Of a stretch of DNA of 46,230 nucleotides, positions 33,477 to 41,443 are shown piece by piece (positions within the stretch are counted from its first letter, which is position 1; each line of letters starts with the position of its first letter). The notes under the pieces were generated by a model. That model was not told where the DNA came from, searched no databases, and saw only the letters and a program-made list of their open reading frames with translations. The stretch lies in assembly GCA_946497925.1 (NCBI GenBank), contig CAMMMG010000005.1, positions 1 to 46,230 on the forward strand. The letters run 5' to 3'. Both the position numbers and the translations under genes were made by a program. The DNA comes from an uncultured Mycoplasmatota bacterium. GTDB lineage: Bacteria; Bacillota_I; Bacilli_A; RF39; UBA660.

Positions 33477-33487
33477 GAGGAGATAGA

Positions 33488-34708
33488 ATGAAAATTAAAT
33501 TAGGAGTTGTATTCGGTGGTGAATCCGTTGAACATGAAGTAAGTATTATTTCAGCAGTTCAAGCCATGAATAAAATAAATCAAGAAAAATATGATATTAT
33601 TCCAATCTATATAACTAAAGATGGTGAGTGGTATACTGGTAACATGTTAATGGATGTTGAAGTATATCAGGATTTAGATTTAATTAAGAAATATGCAAGT
33701 AATGTCATATTATATAAAAAAGATGGAGCCTTTGTATTACAAAGTAAGGGACTATTTAAAAAGATAGTTACAGATTTAGATGTAATATTTCCAATTACCC
33801 ATGGTACTAATGTAGAAGATGGTGTATTACAAGGATATTTCCAAACAGTAGGTATTCCATATGTTGGACCTAATGTTTACTCAGCAGTTGTATCACAAGA
33901 TAAAGCATATATGAGAGATATCTTTAAAGCTAATGATATTCCAGTTCCAGCATATACATGGTTCTATGATACAGATTATAAAAATGACCCTGATGAAGTA
34001 ATTAAAAAGGTAGAGAAAATTAAATATCCAGTTATTGTAAAACCTGCTACAACAGGAAGTAGTGTAGGAATAGGTGTTGCAAACAATAAAGATGAGTTAG
34101 TTAAAGCTATTGAAGAAGCTATTAACTATGATAGTAAAATAGTAGTAGAAGAAGTAATTAAAAATTTAATGGAAGTAAATATCTCTGTTTTAGGTAATTA
34201 TGAAAATCAAGAAACAAGTGTTATAGAAGAAGTATTATCTAAAAGTGCTTTTCTAACATATGATGAAAAATATATTGGTAGTGGTAAAGTTAAAGGAAAA
34301 CTAGGAGCCAAAATGACCCCTCTTAAAGGATCTAAAGGAATGGCTTCAGCTGATAGAAAAATACCAGCAGACCTTACAGATAAAATGACTAAAGAAGTAG
34401 AAGAACTTGCTATTAAAGTATTTAAAGCTTTAGGAAGTAGTGGAGATGCTCGTATTGACATGTTAATTGATAATAAAGCTAAAAAAGTATATGTTAATGA
34501 GATTAACTCAATACCAGGTTCACTAGCATTCTATCTATGGGATCCTAAAGGAAAAGATTATACTGAACTATTAGATGATATGATTAGTATTGCTATTAAA
34601 GATTATAAAAAACGTGAAAGTAAAACACATTCATTCAATACAAACATTTTACAAGGTTTTGCTAAAAATGGTCTAAAAGGAATGAAAGGTAAATTACAAA
34701 ATAAATAG
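33488..34708 (+). CDS. ddl: D-alanine--D-alanine ligase
   Basis: A 406-residue ATP-grasp ligase making D-Ala-D-Ala for MurF. GVVFGGESVEHEVSIISA is the N-terminal signature, HGTNVEDGVLQGYFQTVGIPYVGPNVYSAVVSQDKAYM the central one, VKPATTGSSVGIG the ATP loop and YVNEINSIPGSLAFYLWD the C-terminal metal/substrate site. It is longer than usual (about 350) through an insert near 260-280 (GSGKVKGKLGAKMTPLKGSKG) and a basic 30-residue tail. It starts after AGGAGGAGATAGA. A van-type depsipeptide ligase is not indicated, since no vanHX neighbours occur. Confidence 0.95.
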   Translation: MKIKLGVVFGGESVEHEVSIISAVQAMNKINQEKYDIIPIYITKDGEWYTGNMLMDVEVYQDLDLIKKYASNVILYKKDGAFVLQSKGLFKKIVTDLDVIFPITHGTNVEDGVLQGYFQTVGIPYVGPNVYSAVVSQDKAYMRDIFKANDIPVPAYTWFYDTDYKNDPDEVIKKVEKIKYPVIVKPATTGSSVGIGVANNKDELVKAIEEAINYDSKIVVEEVIKNLMEVNISVLGNYENQETSVIEEVLSKSAFLTYDEKYIGSGKVKGKLGAKMTPLKGSKGMASADRKIPADLTDKMTKEVEELAIKVFKALGSSGDARIDMLIDNKAKKVYVNEINSIPGSLAFYLWDPKGKDYTELLDDMISIAIKDYKKRESKTHSFNTNILQGFAKNGLKGMKGKLQNK

Positions 34709-34737
34709 AACTTAGATAATTGCTAAGTTCTTTTTTT
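34707..34737. terminator. Terminator of ddl, shared with the convergent gene
   Basis: AGAACTTAG and CTAAGTTCT are perfect complements around a 7-base loop, followed by TTTTTT. Confidence 0.85.
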
Positions 34738-35517
34738 AACTTTACTAAATCCTAAATCTATACCTTTATCAATATTTTTACTATTAAACTTCTCAAGTCT
34801 TTCATAAATTAAATCTATATAATCATCTAAAGACATATTAACTAGTTTTCTTGCTGCAATTACTTTCATATCATTAAATACATTGTTAACATTATTTATA
34901 GTATCTTCAAATCCTTTTTCTAAAATAAAGTCACCACTATTAACATTAAACTCATCAAGACCAATATGAGTATTTTGATTATATAAAGATATTATCTTAG
35001 CAGTAATAACTTCTTCAATAACATCTTTATCATCTTCCTTAAACTCTTCAAAGTGATAATCAGGTTCAGGTACATAAATACCTAACTTTTCATCTAAATA
35101 ACTTATACATCTAGCTTGATAATAGTAAGGAGTCATATAAATTTCTCTATTATACTTAGGACTACCATAATAAAGTAGGGGACTAACTACATCATCATTA
35201 TTTTTACTAAGGATTTTTAAGTTGTCATATTCACTCTTTACTTTACCATATTCTAAATTAGGTTGTCCCATTAATAAAGTATATTTTTTATGCCCATTAT
35301 CTAAGACATAAACAACTTCCATATGTCCCCAGTTTATAAACTTAATTCTTATGTTTTTACTATAATAATTAGGATAATTTTCCTTTAGATAATTAGCAAA
35401 GTCATTTTCAATAAATTCACTTGTTTTAATTACTTCTTCAATAGGCTGTTGTTCTGGACTAAGTTCATAATAAATAAAGTCATAATCATTAATACCTAAA
35501 GCTTCTTTTTCTTTCAT
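34723..35517 (-). CDS. Unknown protein, faint kinase-like features
   Basis: 264 residues, cytosolic. The middle (YDNLKILSKNNDDVVSPLLYYGSP, IYMTPYYYQARCISYL) resembles the N-lobe and hinge of aminoglycoside-phosphotransferase-like kinases, and HIGLDEFNVNSGDFILEKG loosely resembles their catalytic loop and metal motif (HxD....N, D). The match is weak and the motif is not canonical, so I leave the function open. The start is ATG after CATGGAGGGAGTACT, and a TTGCTA-17-TATAAT promoter lies just upstream. It converges on ddl. Confidence 0.6.
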   Translation of the reverse strand: MKEKEALGINDYDFIYYELSPEQQPIEEVIKTSEFIENDFANYLKENYPNYYSKNIRIKFINWGHMEVVYVLDNGHKKYTLLMGQPNLEYGKVKSEYDNLKILSKNNDDVVSPLLYYGSPKYNREIYMTPYYYQARCISYLDEKLGIYVPEPDYHFEEFKEDDKDVIEEVITAKIISLYNQNTHIGLDEFNVNSGDFILEKGFEDTINNVNNVFNDMKVIAARKLVNMSLDDYIDLIYERLEKFNSKNIDKGIDLGFSKVKKRT

Positions 35518-35538
35518 AGTACTCCCTCCATGCTAGTT

Positions 35539-35567
35539 ATTATAATGAAAAAAAGAGAAAATAGCAA
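35539..35567 (-). promoter_or_regulatory. Promoter of the minus-strand 264-aa gene
   Basis: Read on the minus strand: TTGCTA, 17-base spacer, TATAAT, 22 bases before the start. Confidence 0.7.
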
Positions 35568-35634
35568 ACTAATTAGTGTGAAACATATAAAAATGTGATA
35601 TTATAAAACTAATTTATTAATTGGAGGAATATCT

Positions 35635-36399
35635 ATGACTTATTATTATGATAACTATGTTGAAAGATTTGGAAAAAGAGATAAAAATGATAAGAAGTGG
35701 TGGAATGATGGAACTTATATTACCCCTGAAGGAACACTTTTTGATGTCGATGGTTATGCAAGAGTTGCTCACGCAGGTGGATTCGTTCTTCCATTTTTCA
35801 TGAGTTATACTAATCCAGATGAAGATGAATTAAGATACTTTACTAAAGAGGAGATATTACAAAATTTAATAGATTGGGAACATGCTCTATGTACAAGAGA
35901 ATATGATGTTAATCCCAAAGAACAAAAAATGCGTTTAGCTTTAGTAAAATATTTAATCAATGTTTATAAAAGTAAATATACTATTTGGGATGACATAAAT
36001 GAATATGTTGATTTGTCTTATGCTACTGGGATAAAGAAAGAAACAGAAAACTTAATAGGAAGAGATAGATTTTTAAAAGATATTTTAGTAATGGCTTGTA
36101 ATTATGATTCTGTTGAAAGTACACTTTATAGAACGATTACTACATCAAAATTTAATATCTATGAGACCTTCTATGATTATATTTTACATGACTATAAGAT
36201 ATATCAAATCCCTAAACAAGTCTATAATGAAAAACAAGGTAAGTATGTTAATTGGTCTTTACCCGATTATATGATTTCTGATAAAGAATTAAGATTAAAA
36301 ATGGAACTTGAGTCAATCTGTAAAACTGTACCTTTAGAAAAACGTGATAAATATAGAAGAAGTAAGGTAAAAATAAAAGGTTTTGACTTCATAGATTAA
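35635..36399 (+). CDS. Unknown 254-aa protein
   Basis: No recognised family. It is soluble, Tyr-, Asp- and Lys-rich, with WWNDGTYITPEGTLFDVDGYARVAHAGGFVLPFFMSY near the N-terminus, which may form a Gly-containing ligand loop. Charged helices follow (KEEILQNLIDWEHALCTREYDV). It starts with ATG after TTGGAGGAATATCT and is divergent from the 264-aa gene. It ends in a terminator shared with the glycosyltransferase gene. Confidence 0.7.
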   Translation: MTYYYDNYVERFGKRDKNDKKWWNDGTYITPEGTLFDVDGYARVAHAGGFVLPFFMSYTNPDEDELRYFTKEEILQNLIDWEHALCTREYDVNPKEQKMRLALVKYLINVYKSKYTIWDDINEYVDLSYATGIKKETENLIGRDRFLKDILVMACNYDSVESTLYRTITTSKFNIYETFYDYILHDYKIYQIPKQVYNEKQGKYVNWSLPDYMISDKELRLKMELESICKTVPLEKRDKYRRSKVKIKGFDFID

Positions 36400-36431
36400 A
36401 ACTACTGAAAATTTACTCAGTAGTTTCTTTT
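36398..36431. terminator. Bidirectional terminator
   Basis: AAACTACTGA and TCAGTAGTTT pair perfectly around an 8-base loop, with T-rich sequence on the right and AAAA-rich on the left. Confidence 0.75.
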
Positions 36432-37504
36432 AATTTCTCATTAATTATCTTTAAGTTATTATTAAGCCTCTCATCGTTTGGCTCTATCTTTATTGCTTTC
36501 TCTAAAAATACCTTACTAGCTTCTATCTCTCCTTTATTATAGTAAGAAATACTTAATAAGTCATATGGAGTATAGCCAAAACTAAAAGTCTCATTTATAT
36601 AACTCTTAGTATGGCTTTTTATATTTAAAGCAAGATTTACATAATGAATAGTATTATCATAATCTTCTAAAGAATAATAGAGTAGAGCCATTTCCATATA
36701 AGGATCTCTCAAATAAGGAGCTTCCTCAATCGCTTTAAGAAGCCACATTTTCGCTTCATCATATCTTTTTAAGTACTTATAACATCTACCAATAAATCTC
36801 ATAGAAGCACATCTTTCATCTTTCCAAGTAGCATTTTCCAAATTTAAATGTCTAATCAAAGTATCAATCGCTTCATTATATTTACCATAATACATATATT
36901 CACGACCTAAATAGTGCATATTTCTATCATCATTAGGATCTTCTTTAACGCTCATTTCAAGTAAAGGAAGATAACTACTTCTAGACTTAGATCTATCAGG
37001 ATAATGATTTAAAATAATATTATCAGTAACATTAAAAGTTTCAACACCATCATACTTTAATATCTCATGAACTGGATGATACCAGGAATAACCTAATCTT
37101 TTATGAATCTTCTCATAATAAAAACTAATTATAGGATTATTGTTTTCATCTAAATACCAGTTATAAATATATCTAAGTCTAGTAGTATTATCATGCCAAG
37201 CTTTCTCTAATTCATCTCTCCAACCAGGTAAAAATACTTCATCTAAATCAGTACATACACAAATATCTGCATCTTCTGGTACTAATTTTAAAGACTCATT
37301 CCTTGCCACATCAAATCTCCAAGGCTCTATTTTTTTAACCTCTACATGAACACCTTTTTCTTTTAGTTTTTCTACCGTATTATCAGTAGAGCCTGTATCA
37401 AGAACATAAATCTCATCAGCTTCTTTCATAGATTCATACCATCTATCAACAAATTTCTCTTCATTTAGACATATAGTATAAACACATACTTTATATTTAC
37501 TCAT
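36413..37504 (-). CDS. GT2-family glycosyltransferase with TPR tail
   Basis: 363 residues. The N-terminal GT-A domain (1-110) has ICLNEEKFVDRWYESMKEADEIYVLDTGSTDNT and the nucleotide-sugar/metal motif CTDLDEVF. From about 165 to 360 there are tetratricopeptide-type helix pairs (YLGREYMYYGKYNEAIDTLIRHL, YKYLKRYDEAKMWLLKAIEEAP, YSLEDYDNTIHYVNLAL, ALNIK...). This resembles SunS/'tetratricopeptide glycosyltransferase' proteins that modify peptides or envelope glycans. No signal or membrane segment is present, so it is cytosolic. The start follows GAGAGGTGTATTT. The acceptor is unknown. Confidence 0.9.
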   Translation of the reverse strand: MSKYKVCVYTICLNEEKFVDRWYESMKEADEIYVLDTGSTDNTVEKLKEKGVHVEVKKIEPWRFDVARNESLKLVPEDADICVCTDLDEVFLPGWRDELEKAWHDNTTRLRYIYNWYLDENNNPIISFYYEKIHKRLGYSWYHPVHEILKYDGVETFNVTDNIILNHYPDRSKSRSSYLPLLEMSVKEDPNDDRNMHYLGREYMYYGKYNEAIDTLIRHLNLENATWKDERCASMRFIGRCYKYLKRYDEAKMWLLKAIEEAPYLRDPYMEMALLYYSLEDYDNTIHYVNLALNIKSHTKSYINETFSFGYTPYDLLSISYYNKGEIEASKVFLEKAIKIEPNDERLNNNLKIINEKLKETTE

Positions 37505-37579
37505 AAATACACCTCTCTATATTTTATGAAAAACTTATAAAAATGTAATAGTCGCATATAAATGTATTAAGGAGGCCTT

Positions 37580-38026
37580 ATGTTAAAAAGAATAATTTAT
37601 AGTTTAATACCAATAGTAGGAGGAGTGTTAGTAGGCTTTATTATATCAGGTTATATGAATTACGGGGATATAATAAAACCTCCACTTAGCCCTCCATCCT
37701 ATATATTTCCTATAGTTTGGACAATACTTTATATTTTAATGGGAATCTCTTACTTTATTGCTACCAAAGACAAAGAAAATGATAAGGAATTAAATCAAAT
37801 ATACATATTACAACTTTTAGTAAATTTCTTCTGGCCAATAATCTTCTTTGTTTTAAGAATGTACTTTACCGCTTTCTTTTGGATAATTTTATTACTTATA
37901 TTAGTTATATCTATGATTAAAGAATTATTAAAGAATAATAAAATTAGTGGTTACTTACAAATACCTTATTTTATCTGGTTATTATTTGCAACTTACCTTA
38001 ATATTGGTATATTTATTCTCAATTAG
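37580..38026 (+). CDS. tspO: TspO/MBR family membrane protein
   Basis: 148 residues, five transmembrane helices. The family core is clear: KPPLSPPSYIFPIVWTILYILMGISYF, followed by LLVNFFWPIIFF and a last helix pair. TspO proteins bind tetrapyrroles and affect porphyrin or stress handling in bacteria; the ligand here is inferred. It starts with ATG after TTAAGGAGGCCTT and is followed immediately by a terminator, so it is monocistronic. Confidence 0.95.
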   Translation: MLKRIIYSLIPIVGGVLVGFIISGYMNYGDIIKPPLSPPSYIFPIVWTILYILMGISYFIATKDKENDKELNQIYILQLLVNFFWPIIFFVLRMYFTAFFWIILLLILVISMIKELLKNNKISGYLQIPYFIWLLFATYLNIGIFILN

Positions 38027-38048
38027 TACAGCTTAAGCTGTTCTTTTT
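38027..38048 (+). terminator. Terminator of tspO
   Basis: ACAGC-TTAA-GCTGT followed by TCTTTTT, starting just past the stop. Confidence 0.75.
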
Positions 38049-38053
38049 CTATA

Positions 38054-38082
38054 TTGTTAAAAAAAACAAAATATCTTATAAT
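38054..38082 (+). promoter_or_regulatory. Promoter of the PD-(D/E)XK gene
   Basis: TTGTTA, 17-base A-rich spacer, TATAAT, 18 bases before the ATG. Confidence 0.7.
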
Positions 38083-38100
38083 ATTGGCGGAGGTATAGAT

Positions 38101-39390
38101 ATGGATAATAAAGTATTAGAAATATTAGAAAGTAAAGAATGGAAAGACTTTTATAATTACTATTTAGATATTGGTATTATAGAACAGATAGGATTGTTTC
38201 GTTATGAAGATATTCATACTAACTTTTTGGCATCCCTATTAAAGAAAGATAACATTTATGGATATGGTCTTAAATCAATGAAACAATTATTAAAGTTTAT
38301 AAAAGAAAATCAAAGGCAAGATAAAAAAAATAATGAAGATTATTTTGAAGGTATTAATTTATCAGAAGATTATGATATTATTGATTTTTCAGAACCAGAT
38401 ATTAGGAAAAAAATAGGCAAATATATTCCAGATTTATATATTACTTTTGGTATAAAACAAGGAAATATAAAAAAATATTTTATTATTCTTATAGAAGCGA
38501 AACTTGAAAGTCCTGAACATTCTAACCAAACAAAAACATATTATGAAAAATTAGAAGGTAATAAAGAATTAAAAAAATATAGAAAAATATACATATATTT
38601 AACTCTTGATGGAAAAAAAGGTAAAGACTGTAGTTGTAAGAATACATATGAACTTTATTCATATCAAGATTTAATAGATAACTTATATTCAGAACTTTCA
38701 TCTAAAAATACAAGAAAAGTTCCTCTTAAAATAGAAGATTATCTAATAACTTTTAATATTTTATATCGTGATGGTATATATAATATTCCAGTTACAAAAG
38801 AAAGTGCTAAGTTAACTCGTAATTTATTTAAAAAAATAGAAGATAATTTAAAAGATGATTTAAATTATTATATACAAGAAATATATAATAGTACTAGTAA
38901 TAATGAATGGCATAAAGAAATTATAAGAGTATTTTTTTCTAATATTAAATATTTAAATAGTAAAAATGATTCGTTTTTTAAGGACAAAGATACAAGTTTT
39001 ATTAATAATTATGTAAAAAGAGGAAATGAAATAAATAGAATAGATAACAAAAGATACAATAATTCTGAATATATTTATCAAGTATTTAAAAAAATAATTA
39101 AAGATTACAAGGTTACATATAAAGATTTAGAAAATATAAATAAAGGGAAAAATAATTATCAGTATATTTATACAGAAGAAGAATTTAATAATATAAAAAA
39201 TTATAAAGATTGTTATACTATTGATAAATATGGTAACTTGAAAATCGGAGATAAAAAATACTATTATTTATATAGGACTAATAGTGAGGAAATAAAGCTT
39301 TTAATTGAAAATATTAAAAATGATGATAAATTTATTAAGTATAAACAAGAAAACACTTTTGAAATACTTGAACAATTAGAAAACAAATAG
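38101..39390 (+). CDS. PD-(D/E)XK nuclease superfamily protein
   Basis: 429 residues. The N-terminal part fits the PDDEXK_4-type family (PF14281): ETHT-like entry FRYEDIHTNFLASLLKKDN, then KYIPDLYITF (Asp) and KKYFIILIEAKLESPEHSNQTKTYYEKL with the E-x-K catalytic pair and the Gln/Tyr helix. The C-terminal half is unassigned, Lys/Asn-rich and helical. Proteins of this group are common in defence islands, but no partner gene is adjacent. Codon use is even more AT-rich than its neighbours (long runs of AAT, AAA, ATA), which may hint at acquisition. It starts after GGCGGAGGTATAG. Confidence 0.85.
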   Translation: MDNKVLEILESKEWKDFYNYYLDIGIIEQIGLFRYEDIHTNFLASLLKKDNIYGYGLKSMKQLLKFIKENQRQDKKNNEDYFEGINLSEDYDIIDFSEPDIRKKIGKYIPDLYITFGIKQGNIKKYFIILIEAKLESPEHSNQTKTYYEKLEGNKELKKYRKIYIYLTLDGKKGKDCSCKNTYELYSYQDLIDNLYSELSSKNTRKVPLKIEDYLITFNILYRDGIYNIPVTKESAKLTRNLFKKIEDNLKDDLNYYIQEIYNSTSNNEWHKEIIRVFFSNIKYLNSKNDSFFKDKDTSFINNYVKRGNEINRIDNKRYNNSEYIYQVFKKIIKDYKVTYKDLENINKGKNNYQYIYTEEEFNNIKNYKDCYTIDKYGNLKIGDKKYYYLYRTNSEEIKLLIENIKNDDKFIKYKQENTFEILEQLENK

Positions 39391-39397
39391 TATAGTA

Positions 39398-39907
<510 letters not shown>

Positions 39908-39953
39908 AGCAATTCTCCTTTCCAATATAGTTTATTCTTAATAAGAAAATAAG

Positions 39954-39983
39954 TTATTATTATAGTCTAGTAAATGATATAAT
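39954..39983 (+). promoter_or_regulatory. Possible promoter of the VOC gene
   Basis: TTATTA, 18-base spacer, TATAAT, 23 bases before the ATG. The -35 is weak. Confidence 0.45.
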
Positions 39984-40006
39984 TGTAACAAAGGGAGGAA
40001 ATTATT

Positions 40007-40393
40007 ATGAAATTTAACAAATTAATACCAGAATTAAGTGTAACTAATATAGATAAAAGTAAAGAGTTTTACCTTACTCTAGGATTTAAAATAATGTATG
40101 AAAGAAAAGAAGATAAGTTTGCCTTTTTAGAACTAGAAGGTAATCAATTAATGATAGAAGAAATTAATGATAACTGGAATACAGGTAAGTTAGAGTATCC
40201 TTTTGGTAGAGGTATTAATATAAGCATGACTGTAAGTGATATAGATAACTATTATCAAGATTTAGTTAATAAAAATATAACCTTCTTTAAAGATATAATG
40301 ATAAATGAATATGATGTTAATGGTAAAACGTATTTAGATAAAGAGTTTTTAGTAAAGGATCCTGATGGCTATTTATTACGATTTAATAATTAG
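40007..40393 (+). CDS. VOC (glyoxalase/bleomycin-resistance) family protein
   Basis: 128 residues with two beta-alpha-beta-beta-beta modules. The start KLIPELSVTNIDKSKEFYLTLGFKIMYERKEDKFAFLELEGNQLMIEE and the end YLDKEFLVKDPDGYLLRF are typical; the closing DPDGYxLRF includes the area of the metal-site residues. This group includes glyoxalases, fosfomycin/bleomycin-binding proteins and dioxygenases, and the sequence does not choose among them. It starts after AAAGGGAGGAAATTATT and is monocistronic. Confidence 0.92.
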   Translation: MKFNKLIPELSVTNIDKSKEFYLTLGFKIMYERKEDKFAFLELEGNQLMIEEINDNWNTGKLEYPFGRGINISMTVSDIDNYYQDLVNKNITFFKDIMINEYDVNGKTYLDKEFLVKDPDGYLLRFNN

Positions 40394-40421
40394 AAAGAAA
40401 AATACAATTAAAATATAAAAA

Positions 40422-40462
40422 ACGAAGACTAGCCAAAATACGAAGTAAAAATGAGCCAAAAT
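40422..40462 (+). repeat. Tandem direct repeats upstream of the Ppx/GppA-PurA-like operon
   Basis: Two imperfect units: ACGAAG-(3)-AGCCAAAAT (40422-40439) and ACGAAG-(8)-AGCCAAAAT (40440-40462). The AGCCAAAAT cores are 23 bases apart. They end just before the promoter and are placed where an activator or repressor could bind. Confidence 0.55.
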
Positions 40463-40475
40463 GTAAAATAGATTC

Positions 40476-40503
40476 TTAATATATAGTATTTATATGCTAT
40501 AAT
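40476..40503 (+). promoter_or_regulatory. Promoter of the Ppx/GppA-PurA-like operon
   Basis: TATAAT at 40498-40503 with a weak -35 (TTAATA at 16 bases, or TTCTTA at 19). A weak -35 next to direct repeats suggests activator dependence. Confidence 0.6.
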
Positions 40504-40525
40504 TCTTTATAAGAAGGTGTTATTT

Positions 40526-41422
40526 ATGAAAACATATTATATTGATTTAGGTTCATCAACAATAAAAGTTTATTGTTATGAGAATGAATTAAAACTTATA
40601 GAAGAGCATTCTATATATTTTAAAAATGACTTTGATAGAGAAAAAGGCATTAGTGAGAGTAATTTAAAGGAGTTATGTGATTACTTTGAAGAAATAAAAA
40701 CTAAATATGATTTAAAGTATTATAATACAAATATTTTTGTTACTGGTATATTTAGAAATTTAACACAAGAAAGAAAAAAAGATTTAGTTAAGTTATTTAA
40801 TGAAAGATTTGATTTACATTTTAATATTATTAGTCATGGTATTGAAAATTATTATTTAGCAAAAGCTATGGAGAATGATTATAATAACAAGAAAGTCTTA
40901 ATTATTAATATGGGAGGCAAAACTACTGAGTTAGTAACCTTTGTAGGTGATAAAATAACTGATACTAGGAATCTAACTATTGGAGTTGGTGACTTATTAA
41001 ATAACTTTGATAAAGTTAATGATAAATATAGTGGTAATACTGTTGAAGAGATGGAAAAATTTGTTAGAGAAAAATTGTCTAATATTGAATTAGATAAAGA
41101 TTATGACTGTGCAATATTTACAGGTGGAGAAGAAAGATTTGAATTGCTAACAGGATTTAATTTAGTAGACAATACTTTATTTAATGATAATATTCATAAA
41201 TATATGCTTAGTTTAGAAGATTATATTGATGGTACTAAAAAGGTATTTTATAATATCTCGCTTGCTGAATTATATAAGTTAATGCCTGATAATCCTAAAT
41301 GGATGAATGGGGCAAGAAGTGGTGCTATTATACCTTTAGTATTATTTAAAATGGCAAATGTAAAATGGATTATTCCGTCTGATTTAAATTTAATAAATGG
41401 AGTTATTAATGATTTAAAGTAA
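40526..41422 (+). CDS. Ppx/GppA-like ASKHA-fold protein
   Basis: About 298 residues of the actin/Hsp70/hexokinase phosphatase superfamily, closest in pattern to Ppx/GppA exopolyphosphatase/pppGpp phosphatases. Phosphate-1 loop YIDLGSSTIKVY (6-17), VTGIFRNLTQE (the T-x-A-x-R region), FNIISHGIENYYLAKAM (ISG.EEA region with Glu), LIINMGGKTTELVTF (the DIGGGSTE loop with Asn replacing Asp), IGVGDLLNNF, FTGGEERF and the closing IPSDLNLINGVI. It lacks the extra C-terminal domain of full Ppx. The altered DIGGG loop means the activity may differ. The start is ATG after AAGAAGGTGTTATTT; the track GTG overlaps that site. The PurA-like gene follows after 21 bases. Confidence 0.75.
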   Translation: MKTYYIDLGSSTIKVYCYENELKLIEEHSIYFKNDFDREKGISESNLKELCDYFEEIKTKYDLKYYNTNIFVTGIFRNLTQERKKDLVKLFNERFDLHFNIISHGIENYYLAKAMENDYNNKKVLIINMGGKTTELVTFVGDKITDTRNLTIGVGDLLNNFDKVNDKYSGNTVEEMEKFVREKLSNIELDKDYDCAIFTGGEERFELLTGFNLVDNTLFNDNIHKYMLSLEDYIDGTKKVFYNISLAELYKLMPDNPKWMNGARSGAIIPLVLFKMANVKWIIPSDLNLINGVINDLK

Positions 41423-41443
41423 ATCTTAATTAAGGGGGATGTT

